Positions 51,440 to 58,967 of a DNA stretch of 64,000 nt are shown piece after piece; within the stretch, counting starts at the first letter, position 1; the number at the start of each line of letters is the position of its first letter. The position numbers and the translations under genes were made by a program. The DNA is from Elstera sp043721315 (GTDB taxonomy: Bacteria; Pseudomonadota; Alphaproteobacteria; Elsterales; Elsteraceae): positions 7,822 through 71,821 of the forward strand of contig JAYSQZ010000044.1 of NCBI GenBank assembly GCA_043721315.1, written 5' to 3'. Below the pieces are notes generated by a model that ran no database searches, was not told the DNA's origin, and worked only from the letters and a program-made list of their open reading frames with translations.

Positions 51440-52264
51440 TCAACTTTTTAGGCGATACCCCGTCCGAATCAGCGTGTAAGCCGCAAAGGAGAGCGCAAGG
51501 CACATGCCGATCATCACACTAACGCCAGCGGTTAAATTCCCATCGGCATGGCCGATAAAGCCGTAGCGGAAGCCATCTAACATATAGAAGAACGGGTTGA
51601 GATGCGCCACGACCTGCCACGCTTCGGGCAAGCGCGTGGTCGTGTAGAACGTCCCGGACAGGAACGCCAGCGGGCTAATAATGAAATTGGCAATGGCATT
51701 CATATGATCGAATTTCTCCGACCACAGCCCGCCAACCAGCCCCAGTAGCGATAGCATCGTGCAGGCCGCAATCCCATGAAACAGGATGAAGCCAAGATGC
51801 TCCGGCACTAACCTAACAAAAGGGATCATCGCAAGGCCCGTGACGATGCCCACCATCAGCCCGCGCGTTACCCCTGCCGCCGTCAGCGCTAACGTCACTT
51901 CCCCCGGCGATAGCGGTGGCATGAGCAAATCGACGATATTCCCCTGCATTTTGGAAATCACAAGGGAGGAGGACGTATTGGCAAAGGCGTTCTGCGTCAT
52001 CGCCATCATCACCAGCCCTGGCGCTAAGAACTGGCTGTAGGGCACACCATCGACAATTTCCGCCCCCCGCCCCAGCGCGAGCGTGAAGACGGCCAAAAAC
52101 AGAAAACTCGTGACCACGGGAGCCATCAGGGTTTGGGTATAGACGTTGAGAAAACGCCGCACTTCCTTAAGGTACAAAGTCCAAAGCCCCAACCAGTTCA
52201 CGCCCATGGGGGGCAGCGGCATGGGCGGCAAACCGGGGGGCCGAGTGGGGAGGGGATCAGACAT
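51440..52264 (-). CDS. ABC-2 type transporter permease
   Basis: A 274-residue inner-membrane permease with six hydrophobic segments and an ABC2_membrane domain. Typical segments are LMAPVVTSFLFLAVFTLALG, the AFANTSSSLVISKMQGNIVDLLMPPLSP block, and a SPLAFLSGTFYTTTRLPEAW motif before the last helices, as in YadH/NodJ-like permeases. No ATPase gene is adjacent; the partner must be elsewhere. The start ATG at 52264 overlaps the divergent recX start codon. Confidence 0.88.
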   Translation of the reverse strand: MSDPLPTRPPGLPPMPLPPMGVNWLGLWTLYLKEVRRFLNVYTQTLMAPVVTSFLFLAVFTLALGRGAEIVDGVPYSQFLAPGLVMMAMTQNAFANTSSSLVISKMQGNIVDLLMPPLSPGEVTLALTAAGVTRGLMVGIVTGLAMIPFVRLVPEHLGFILFHGIAACTMLSLLGLVGGLWSEKFDHMNAIANFIISPLAFLSGTFYTTTRLPEAWQVVAHLNPFFYMLDGFRYGFIGHADGNLTAGVSVMIGMCLALSFAAYTLIRTGYRLKS

Positions 52265-52883
52265 GCAGCATGACTCGAAAACGGGAAACGGGGTCGATCC
52301 TACTCTCCGCCCTCGCCAGCGTCCACCAAGGCCGGAGCGCGCTATTCGCGAACGCCCGATCAATGTTAGTGCCGAACGGCTGTGGGCAATCAGCCTGCGC
52401 TATCTGCAACGCTTCTCCGCCTCAGTCGAAATGCTGCGCCGAGTGTTGGATCGGCGCTTGCGGCCCGCGCTCCTCGCCGAGATGATTGCGCCGGAAGAGG
52501 CGGCACAGCGCCGGGAAACGGTGCTTCAGCGCGCCGCCGCCTTGGGCTATCTCGATGATGCGCGCTTCACCGAAGGCCGCGTGGCGGCCCTGCTGCGCCA
52601 GGGCAAAAGCCCGCGCGTGATTACCGAAACCTTGCGCGGTAAAGGCATCGCCCCTGCCGCCGTGAGCGCGGTTTTGGCCGCAACGGCTGCCGACGCGGAA
52701 GAGGATATTGCCCTCACCGCCGCCCGCGCTTTCGCCCGCCGCCGCCGCCTAGGGCCATACCGGGTGAGGCCGTCCGACGATCCGCGCCAACCTGAGAAGG
52801 ATTTGGCAAGCCTGTTGCGCGCGGGGCATTCCCTGACCATCGCCCGGCAAATCGTGACGGCCTCAGACCCGCTAGACGAATAG
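52263..52883 (+). CDS. recX: Recombination regulator RecX
   Basis: Inhibits RecA filament extension. The 206-residue protein has three-helix repeats: SLRYLQRFSASVEMLRRVLDRR, a central AAALGYLDDARFTEGRVAALLRQGKSPRVITETLRGKGI region (given in part), and a C-terminal repeat. The ATG at 52263 has GGGGAGGGG upstream. The longer frame lies inside the divergent permease gene. The 3' end overlaps the convergent LysE-type gene by 12 bp. recA is not in the window. Confidence 0.88.
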   Translation: MQHDSKTGNGVDPTLRPRQRPPRPERAIRERPINVSAERLWAISLRYLQRFSASVEMLRRVLDRRLRPALLAEMIAPEEAAQRRETVLQRAAALGYLDDARFTEGRVAALLRQGKSPRVITETLRGKGIAPAAVSAVLAATAADAEEDIALTAARAFARRRRLGPYRVRPSDDPRQPEKDLASLLRAGHSLTIARQIVTASDPLDE

Positions 52884-53489
52884 GATCGACACCAACGTCG
52901 CCACGCCAAACAGTAGCAGCAGCGCGCCGGACAGATGGTGCAGCCACTGGAAATCGCGCTGACCAAGCCAGCGCCGCAGCACAATCCCAACCCCCACAAG
53001 CCCGCCCCACCACAGCGTCACCCCGAGAAAAATTCCGAAAATCACGGTCAGCGTCGCGTCCAAACTCATGGCATGGCTCACGATGTCGGAGGCGGCGAGT
53101 AGGCCCGTGAAGGCAAAAATCGTCATCGGGTTGGTGATCGTCAGGGCAAAGGTGGAGCCGAAAGATTTCACCAGCGCGGTTTGCCCGGCGTCGGCAGCAT
53201 CGCCCGACTGGCTGCGCCAACTGTCGATGCCCATGCCGAGGAGCAAAAAACCGCCAATCAGTCGCAGCGGAGTCGAATAATCCGTTAGCACTGCCGCCAC
53301 TGCCGCCACACCGAAGCAGGCGATAACCCCGAACACCATATCGGCAGCAACTGCGCCCGCCGCGCTGGCATACCCGCAGAGGGCACCCGCTTGCAGCGTT
53401 CGGCGCACGCACAGCACTGCTACCGGCCCGACAGGGGCCGACACCATGAGACCGATCAAAATTCCCTTCAGAACGAGCAACATTTCCAT
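52872..53489 (-). CDS. LysE/RhtB family exporter
   Basis: A 205-residue inner-membrane protein with six hydrophobic segments. The N-terminus GLMVSAPVGPVAVLCVRRTLQ is the LysE family signature, and NPMTIFAFTGLL follows in the fourth segment. It would export an amino acid or related metabolite, but the substrate is unknown. The ATG at 53489 is chosen over an earlier frame with a poor start; an ATG two codons later is equally possible. Confidence 0.88.
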   Translation of the reverse strand: MEMLLVLKGILIGLMVSAPVGPVAVLCVRRTLQAGALCGYASAAGAVAADMVFGVIACFGVAAVAAVLTDYSTPLRLIGGFLLLGMGIDSWRSQSGDAADAGQTALVKSFGSTFALTITNPMTIFAFTGLLAASDIVSHAMSLDATLTVIFGIFLGVTLWWGGLVGVGIVLRRWLGQRDFQWLHHLSGALLLLFGVATLVSILFV

Positions 53490-53623
53490 AGGCTGAGACG
53501 AACCACAATCAGCCGCGCCAAGCAAGAGGGGCTAGAGAAAGATGCCGCCTCTCGCCGAATCCCACGCGCGGCCCTATATTAAACTGGAATAGCGCCTTAC
53601 TCGGCCCGGCGGAGGGAGCGTAA

Positions 53624-54292
53624 ATGAGCAAAGATGATAGCCTATGGGGATCAATCCGCACCAAGCTGATTGATCGTAAACAAGAATGGGCCAAGGAAGG
53701 CAGACTGCTGACCGGGCAGCGCGGCACTCCGCTTAGCCAGCGCTTGCCGCCGGGGCAGCATGAGGTGAAAAACTGGCCGGTGCTCGATTTAGGCATTCGA
53801 CCGCGCCTAAACGCCGACACTTGGCAGCTTCAGATCGACGGATTGGTGAACGCACCGCAGACGTTGACGTGGGCGAGCTTTGCCGCTCAACCGCAGCAAA
53901 AATTCCTCTCAGACATTCACTGCGTTACCGCGTGGTCGCGCTTCGATAATCATTGGGAGGGCGTCGCCGCGCGGCATCTGCTGGACCTTGTGCAACCGCT
54001 CCCGCACGCCCGTCACGTCATGCTCTACAGCGCCGATGGCTACACGACCAATCTACGCCTCGATCATTTCGGCGCAAAAGATGTGGTTCTGGCCCATTCC
54101 TGGGAGGGCGAGCCGCTTACCCCCGAACACGGCGGGCCAGTGCGGCTGGTCGTGCCGAAATATTACTTCTGGAAATCGGCCAAATGGCTGACCCGCATCG
54201 AGTTTTGTGCCGACGATAAACCCGGCTATTGGGAAAATCGCGGCTACCACAATGAAGGCGACCCGTGGGAGGAAGAGCGGTACGACCGCTAG
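53624..54292 (+). CDS. Sulfite-oxidase-like molybdoenzyme
   Basis: A 222-residue oxidoreductase with the molybdopterin-binding sulfite oxidase fold (TWASFAAQP, DIHCVTAWSRFDNHWEGV with the molybdenum-ligating Cys, YSADGYTTNLRLDHF). It lacks a Tat signal and a heme domain, so it is cytoplasmic, unlike the periplasmic MsrP. Family members of this short type are annotated as sulfite-oxidase-like oxidoreductases of unknown substrate. The next downstream features are a Fur-box-like site and a terminator. Confidence 0.86.
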   Translation: MSKDDSLWGSIRTKLIDRKQEWAKEGRLLTGQRGTPLSQRLPPGQHEVKNWPVLDLGIRPRLNADTWQLQIDGLVNAPQTLTWASFAAQPQQKFLSDIHCVTAWSRFDNHWEGVAARHLLDLVQPLPHARHVMLYSADGYTTNLRLDHFGAKDVVLAHSWEGEPLTPEHGGPVRLVVPKYYFWKSAKWLTRIEFCADDKPGYWENRGYHNEGDPWEEERYDR

Positions 54293-54323
54293 CCGCAACT
54301 GAGAATTAATCGCAAAATATGGC

Positions 54324-54352
54324 TTGCTAATGCGAGTCACTCTCAATATCTT
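54324..54352 (+). promoter_or_regulatory. Candidate sigma-70 promoter with a Fur-like box
   Basis: TTGCTA at 54324-54329 and TATCTT at 54347-54352 are separated by 17 bp. A near-perfect 7-1-7 inverted repeat, TGCGAGTcACTCTCA, lies between them at 54331-54345. It matches the common Fur-box variant TGAGAATCATTCTCA at 12 of 15 positions. Repressor bound there would block RNA polymerase. Which family member binds (Fur, Mur, Irr) cannot be told. Transcription would start near 54359. Confidence 0.5.
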
Positions 54353-54358
54353 CCTTAG

Positions 54359-54430
54359 CGAGCGTCGTCCTCGGACCACCTCGAACCCTTCCCTTAAAAC
54401 CCCGTCCCTTTATGGGACGGGGCTTTTTTT
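54359..54430 (+). ncRNA. Possible short iron-responsive transcript or attenuated leader
   Basis: About 70 nt from the predicted start to a strong terminator, with no ribosome site and no open frame of note. It could be a Fur-repressed small RNA, functionally similar to RyhB or PrrF, or a prematurely terminated leader of chrB. Its 5' part carries the CGAG/CTCG complement and a CCACC stretch. No homology to a known family was recognised. Confidence 0.4.
54400..54430 (+). terminator. Rho-independent terminator
   Basis: Perfect nine-base arms (54400-54408 and 54414-54422) around a five-base loop, then a C and seven T residues. It would end the short transcript above, or the mRNA of the molybdoenzyme, before chrB. 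Confidence 0.85.
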
Positions 54431-54446
54431 CGGCATTACCCTTCAA

Positions 54447-54559
54447 GCCCCTCTTCGGCCCTTTCGGGCGGCGTCTGGAAAGGAGCCAGGGATGCGACGC
54501 GCCGATTGACAGAGGGGCACGGGCTGTGGTTGCCTCGTTTTTAAGGGGTTCCGCGAGGC
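54447..54559 (+). promoter_or_regulatory. Structured RNA leader of chrB-chrA, candidate cis-regulatory RNA
   Basis: The 185 bp between the terminator and chrB fold into a plausible three-way junction. P1 pairs GCCCCTCT (54447-54454) with AGAGGGGC (54511-54518). Inside are a GCCC/GGGC hairpin (54458-54469) and a GCGTC/GACGC stem (54471-54475 with 54496-54500) with a purine-rich loop. A further hairpin pairs GCCTCG (54532-54537) with CGAGGC (54554-54559). Rfam describes chrB RNA motifs upstream of chrB genes; whether this is one needs a covariance search. No room for a promoter exists between the terminator and P1. Confidence 0.5.
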
Positions 54560-54615
54560 CCCGTGAGGCGGCAGGCCGAAGTTCGCGTCCAAGCTCTTAT
54601 GGTAAGGTGGACGTT

Positions 54616-55428
54616 ATGCCGTCGAATACTGAAATCACCCCGGCGCAACTGTCGCGGTTGGTGGGCTTGCCCACCTGCCCCGTGCTGCTGGATGTGCGCC
54701 TTCCCGATGATTTTGAGGCTGATCCTCGGTTAATCCCCGCCTCCGTGCGGCGCGATCCGTTTTCCGTTGCCACCTGGGGCGCTGAGTTTATCGGCCAATC
54801 GGTCATCGTCAGTTGCCAGCGCGGTTTGAAGCTGTCGGAAGGCGTGGCAGCCTGGTTACGACACATCGGCGTTGCAGCGGAAACTCTAGCGGGCGGGTTC
54901 GAGGCGTGGCGCGCGGGCGGGCATCTGTTGGTCAAGACGGCACCGCTGCCGCCCGCCGACACCGCCGGGCGCACGCTGTGGGTTACGCGCGCCCGACCGA
55001 AAATCGACCGCATTGCCTGCCCCTGGCTTATTCGCCGCTTTATCGACCGCGCGGCGGTGTTTCTGTTCGTCGATGCCAGCCAAGTCACTGCTGTAGCCGA
55101 GCGCTTTGGCGCGACGCCTTTCGACAGTGAAGGCACGTTCTGGAGCCACAGGGCGGAGCGCTGCACCTTCGATACGATGCTGGAGGAGTTCGGACTAACC
55201 TCCCCGGCGCTGGACCGATTGGCGACCATCATTCGCGGCGCGGATACGGCGGCGCTCGATCTCGCGCCGCAGGCCGCAGGGTTGCTCGCCGCGTCCTTGG
55301 GGTTCTCGCGGATGTACCGGGACGATCTGGCGCAACTCACCGCGAGCCTACCTCTCTATGATGCGTTTTACCGTTGGTGCCGGGATGCCGTGGGCGAGAC
55401 CCACACCTGGCCGGCTGAAAGGGTGTGA
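54616..55428 (+). CDS. chrB: Rhodanese-ChrB fusion, chromate resistance protein
   Basis: A 270-residue protein with two domains. The N-terminal rhodanese-like domain (about 10-110) has a loop cysteine C67 in VSCQRG. The C-terminal ChrB domain (about 125-265) has the family's WVTRARPKIDRIACPWLIRRFID and EGTFWSHRAERCTFDTMLEEF, with two more cysteines. ChrB proteins are chromate-sensing regulators or effectors of chrA. The ATG at 54616 is preferred; the longer upstream frame runs through the RNA leader. It overlaps the chrA region by coupling at the GTGA/ATG junction. Confidence 0.9.
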   Translation: MPSNTEITPAQLSRLVGLPTCPVLLDVRLPDDFEADPRLIPASVRRDPFSVATWGAEFIGQSVIVSCQRGLKLSEGVAAWLRHIGVAAETLAGGFEAWRAGGHLLVKTAPLPPADTAGRTLWVTRARPKIDRIACPWLIRRFIDRAAVFLFVDASQVTAVAERFGATPFDSEGTFWSHRAERCTFDTMLEEFGLTSPALDRLATIIRGADTAALDLAPQAAGLLAASLGFSRMYRDDLAQLTASLPLYDAFYRWCRDAVGETHTWPAERV

Positions 55429-55433
55429 GCCTC

Positions 55434-56792
55434 ATGTCTTCCCCCGTCTCCTTCCGCGAGGCTTTTTGGGTGTGGGTGCGAATCGCCTCTCTCAGCTTCG
55501 GCGGGCCTGCGGCGCAAATCGCCGTGATGCACCGCATTCTCGTCGATGAAAAACGCTGGATCGGCGAGACGCGGTTTCTCCATGCGCTCAACTACTGCAT
55601 GTTGCTGCCAGGGCCGGAGGCGCAGCAACTCGCCACCTACATCGGCTGGCTCATGCACCGCACAGCGGGCGGGTTGATGGCGGGGCTACTGTTCATCTTC
55701 CCCGGTATGATCGCCATTATGGCCCTAAGCTGGCTCTATGTGTTAGCGGGGCACCTAAGTGCCGTGGAAGGGTTGTTCTTCGGTCTAAAAGCCGCTGTGC
55801 TGGCGGTCGTGCTGCAAGCCTTGCTGCGCGTGGGTAAACGCGCTTTGCGGAACCGCACCTTGTGGGGGCTGGCAGGCGCGTCCTTCATCGCCATTCACGC
55901 CTTCGATCTGCCGTTTCCGCTGATTATCGTGACTGCCGGGATCATCGGCTTTTTCGGCGGCAAGCTAGGATGGTCGGCGTTCGATGGTAGCGCCGGGCAT
56001 GGCAGCAGCGGGCCGGGGCTGAAGGATGCCGACAGCCGCTTGGGCGAGGGCGTTCCCGATCACGCCCGCCCTTCTCTAAGCTGGTCGCTTCGGATCGCCG
56101 CGATTTTCGGCGCGCTGTGGCTGGGGCCAGTGCTGGCGCTGATTCTACTGCTGGGGCCGGAGCATGTGTTCAGCACGATTGCCGTGTTCTTCTCGAAAAT
56201 GGCGGTCGTTACCTTCGGCGGGGCCTATGCCGTACTTGCCTATGTGGCGCAAGAGGCGGTGGCCACTTACGGCTGGCTTCAGCCCGGCGAAATGCTCGAC
56301 GGCTTGGGCATGGCCGAAACCACGCCAGGGCCGTTGATTATGGTCACGCAGTTCGTCGGCTTCATGGGCGCGTGGCGCGATGCGGGTGGCCTACACCCGC
56401 TGCTGGCCGCAACCCTGGGCGGATTGCTGACAACCTGGGTGACGTTCGTGCCCTGCTTCCTGTGGATCTTCCTCGGCGCGCCTTACGTGGAAGCCCTGCG
56501 CGGCCATAAACCGCTGTCGGCAGCGTTGACCGCGATTACCGCTGCGGTGGTCGGCGTTATCCTCAACCTCTCAGTCTGGTTTGCCCTGCACGTGCTGTTT
56601 GCCAGCGTTCGCCCTTGGTCCGGCTACGGGCTGCACCTGGACGTGCCAGACTTGAGCAGCCTTAACATCGCGGCCTTGGCGTTGACGGTGGCGGCGATAG
56701 TGGCGCTGTTCCGCTTCAAACGCGGCACGGGGGAAGTGCTAGCAGGGTGTGCGGCGTTAGGGTTGGCGGTGACGTTGCTGGCGGGGGGATGA
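55434..56792 (+). CDS. chrA: Chromate transporter ChrA (long, two-domain)
   Basis: A 452-residue inner-membrane exporter that expels chromate by proton exchange. It has two homologous CHR domains of about 180 residues each: the first opens with FWVWVRIASLSFGGPAAQIAVM, the second with FFSKMAVVTFGGAYAVLAYV; each keeps the FGG motif and the following PGP motif (LLPGPEAQ, TTPGPLIM). About ten to twelve membrane helices are predicted. The ATG at 55434 follows the chrB stop by five bases; a GTG overlapping the stop is possible. Confidence 0.93.
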   Translation: MSSPVSFREAFWVWVRIASLSFGGPAAQIAVMHRILVDEKRWIGETRFLHALNYCMLLPGPEAQQLATYIGWLMHRTAGGLMAGLLFIFPGMIAIMALSWLYVLAGHLSAVEGLFFGLKAAVLAVVLQALLRVGKRALRNRTLWGLAGASFIAIHAFDLPFPLIIVTAGIIGFFGGKLGWSAFDGSAGHGSSGPGLKDADSRLGEGVPDHARPSLSWSLRIAAIFGALWLGPVLALILLLGPEHVFSTIAVFFSKMAVVTFGGAYAVLAYVAQEAVATYGWLQPGEMLDGLGMAETTPGPLIMVTQFVGFMGAWRDAGGLHPLLAATLGGLLTTWVTFVPCFLWIFLGAPYVEALRGHKPLSAALTAITAAVVGVILNLSVWFALHVLFASVRPWSGYGLHLDVPDLSSLNIAALALTVAAIVALFRFKRGTGEVLAGCAALGLAVTLLAGG

Positions 56793-56794
56793 AG

Positions 56795-56947
56795 AGGGGC
56801 GCTGCCCCTCGCCCCGCTCAAGGGGCTGCGGCCCCTTGAGAATCCGCGATTTAGTATCCCATTAAATAATGAAAGATAAATGATTTCAAAAAATGGGATT
56901 GCCAAGGGATGAGTCCCTTGGCTGGGGTTCAGGGGCAAAGCCCCTGA
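56795..56947. repeat. Cluster of four short hairpins plus a long-range inverted repeat
   Basis: The 164-bp spacer between convergent chrA and the Lrp gene holds perfect hairpins at 56795-56809 (AGGGGC), 56817-56840 (10-bp arms CTCAAGGGGC), 56901-56922 (9-bp arms GCCAAGGGA) and 56929-56947 (8-bp arms TCAGGGGC). ATCCCATT (56856-56863) pairs with AATGGGAT (56892-56899), enclosing an AT-rich centre. The arms share an AGGGGC core. No hairpin carries a T-run, so they do not look like ordinary terminators; this resembles a REP-like repeat element. Confidence 0.7.
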
Positions 56948-56956
56948 CAAGGAAGC

Positions 56957-57394
56957 TCACGGACTAATCCCCCGCTCCAAATACGTCCGCAGCACAACGA
57001 AGCTCTCCGTGCGGCGCACCGCGCCGGTATCGAACAGGCGGCGCAGCAGTTCCTCAAGCCCGGCGGCGTCGTGGGTGCGGACTTTGAGGATGGCGGAGGA
57101 GCTTCCGGCAACGCCGTGCATTTCTTCCACAGCCGGGTCGGCCTCCGCCACCTCCTTCAGAATATCTTTGGCATAGCCTTCGGTTTCGATATGGACGAAG
57201 GCGCAGAAATTGCGGTCGAGCGCCTGCGGGTCAAGCTCGATGGTCGTGCGTTTGATGACGCCCTTGGCTTTCAGTTTCTTTACCCGGTCATGCAGCGCGG
57301 GCGGCGAGAGATGCAGGTGGGTGGCCATATCGGCATAGGTGCGCGTCGCATCCTCCCGCAGCAGGCCGAGGATTTTTCGGTCGAAACTATCCAT
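56957..57394 (-). CDS. Lrp/AsnC family transcriptional regulator
   Basis: A 145-residue regulator. The N-terminal helix-turn-helix (about 5-55, FDRKILGLLREDATRTYADMA then LSPPALHDRVKKLKAKGVI) is followed by the RAM ligand-binding domain. It is divergent from the MFS transporter gene at 57517 and probably controls that gene and itself in response to an amino acid. A palindrome lies in the spacer. Confidence 0.92.
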   Translation of the reverse strand: MDSFDRKILGLLREDATRTYADMATHLHLSPPALHDRVKKLKAKGVIKRTTIELDPQALDRNFCAFVHIETEGYAKDILKEVAEADPAVEEMHGVAGSSSAILKVRTHDAAGLEELLRRLFDTGAVRRTESFVVLRTYLERGISP

Positions 57395-57419
57395 CGCGGG
57401 GTCTCCTGAACGAATTGGC

Positions 57420-57432
57420 CGAATGCCATTCG
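57420..57432. promoter_or_regulatory. Palindrome in the Lrp/MFS spacer, candidate operator
   Basis: CGAATG at 57420-57425 and CATTCG at 57427-57432 form perfect six-base arms around one base, in the 122-bp divergent spacer, 25 bp upstream of the Lrp start. TGAA...TTCA a few bases on forms a weaker second repeat. Lrp-family dimers bind such dyads, so it may be the autoregulatory site. Confidence 0.4.
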
Positions 57433-57516
57433 TATTTTGAATAGAGTTCAGCTTATCGCTTTTAGGGCTGAATAATCTACGCCATGCTGTGCTTCTGCCG
57501 TCTGTAGGAGACTATC

Positions 57517-58743
57517 ATGAGCCACGCCCTTGCGACCGGCCTAAGCGCCGCGCTTCCGTTTTTTGGGCCTGCGAAGGCTCGGACGGGCCGCCCCGCGCCA
57601 TCGCTGAACCGGTCGGTGGCGGTGCTGATTGCCTGCGTGGCGCTGGTCGGGCTGCAAGCCCTGTTGGCAGCGCCGCTGGTGCCGGACATCGCGCAAGGCT
57701 TGGGGGCGAGCATTGCCGACATCGGTCAAGCGCTGGGGGCCTATGGGGCGATGGCGGCGCTCTCCGCCCTCTTCCTCGGGCCGTTGGCGGATCGGTTGAA
57801 GCGCGGGCAGGCGTTGGTGGCGGGCATGGTCGGCCTCATTGGCGGGCTAGCGCTGTGTGCGACCAGCGTCAACTGGATCGTGTTTGCGGGCGGACAGGCG
57901 TTGATGGGGGCCGCTGCGGGTGTGGTTCTGCCAACGGCCTATGCCTCGGCGGGGGATTTAGCTCCGGTGGAACGCCGTTCGGCCATTCTGGGGCGCGTGC
58001 TGCTCGGCTGGTCGGTGGCGCTGATTTTGGGCGTGCCGCTGGCGGGATTGCTGGGGCAGGTTATCGGCTGGCGCGGCGTATTCGCGGGGCTGGCGGTGCC
58101 GGTCTTGCTGGCCATGCCGGTGGCTTTCGCGCTGCCCGATCCGCGCACCGAACGGGGCGGGGCGACCAGTGTTATCAGCCGCTTGGGTACGGCAGTGCGC
58201 GTGGCCGGGGTTGCGCCGATGCTGTGCGTTGGTTTCCTCAATATGACCGCTTTTTATGGCACCTACGCCTATCTTGGCACAGCAGTGCGGGCGGCACTGA
58301 ACGGCGGCTCGGCCCTAGGGGCGGTGCCTGTGCTGGCTTATGGCGTGGGCTTTACCATTACGGCGCTGCTCAGTGGTTTCATTGATCGCCTCGGCGCACG
58401 CCGCGTGCTGCCGGTGGCCTGTTGCGCCTTGATTGGCATTTTCCTGACCCTGCCGATGGTGGTGGGCGTGCTGCCCGCGTTGATCGTGGTGATGATGGGG
58501 TTCGGCTTCACGCAGCATCTTATTCTGAACTGCTTCATCGGCCTGCTCTCGATCCGGGGCGGGGCGCAACGCGGCGTGGTGCTGTCGCTGAACACGGCCA
58601 GCACTTACATCGGCCTCATGATCGGCACCGCCAGCATGGGCCAAGTGCTCGATACCTGGGGCTATGCACCGGTAACGGCGGTGAGCGCGGCCCTGATGCT
58701 GATGGCGGGCGGCATTGCCTTGTGGGACCAGCGGCAGGCATGA
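57517..58743 (+). CDS. Major facilitator superfamily transporter
   Basis: A 408-residue inner-membrane exporter-like protein with about 12 hydrophobic segments. The loop motif between helices 2 and 3 reads GPLADRLKRGQALVAG, close to the MFS motif A G-x-L-a-D-r-x-G-r-r. The substrate is unknown. It starts at an ATG with AGGAG six bases upstream. It is divergent from the Lrp-type regulator, so probably under its control. Confidence 0.9.
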   Translation: MSHALATGLSAALPFFGPAKARTGRPAPSLNRSVAVLIACVALVGLQALLAAPLVPDIAQGLGASIADIGQALGAYGAMAALSALFLGPLADRLKRGQALVAGMVGLIGGLALCATSVNWIVFAGGQALMGAAAGVVLPTAYASAGDLAPVERRSAILGRVLLGWSVALILGVPLAGLLGQVIGWRGVFAGLAVPVLLAMPVAFALPDPRTERGGATSVISRLGTAVRVAGVAPMLCVGFLNMTAFYGTYAYLGTAVRAALNGGSALGAVPVLAYGVGFTITALLSGFIDRLGARRVLPVACCALIGIFLTLPMVVGVLPALIVVMMGFGFTQHLILNCFIGLLSIRGGAQRGVVLSLNTASTYIGLMIGTASMGQVLDTWGYAPVTAVSAALMLMAGGIALWDQRQA

Positions 58744-58817
58744 TGGCGTTTTAGGTTTGCCGCAGGAATAGCCTGCCTGTTCCCGAACAGTGCGCTTGTA
58801 GCGCTCTCCCAACTAAT

Positions 58818-58916
58818 CTACGGCCCCAATCTGGCGATACGCCCGCGTGCCTTTTCAAAGTCAAACGCTTCTGCGGCCTTGAAGGACAGCGGCGGGATCG
58901 CTAGTTTCTGAGGCAT
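58818..58916 (-). CDS. Possible small protein of 32 residues
   Basis: A short minus-strand open frame in the 224-bp spacer between the MFS gene and yggT. The peptide reads MPQKLAIPPLSFKAAEA then FDFEKARGRIARLGP, with acidic and basic residues mixed as in a real coding sequence. No clear ribosome site precedes its ATG. No family was recognised. It may be chance. Confidence 0.28.
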   Translation of the reverse strand: MPQKLAIPPLSFKAAEAFDFEKARGRIARLGP

Positions 58917-58967
58917 GGCAGCCGGGGGACCGGCGGTTGTTTTTGACCCGTCAGGAGATGCGCTCGA

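Noticed and set aside
50331..51479. 382-codon plus-strand open frame.
   Set aside because: Antisense to argD; high Arg/His content, no motif.
54412..54615. Upstream extension of the chrB frame by 68 codons.
   Set aside because: The extension covers the terminator loop, T-run and folded leader. The ATG at 54616 gives the expected rhodanese start.
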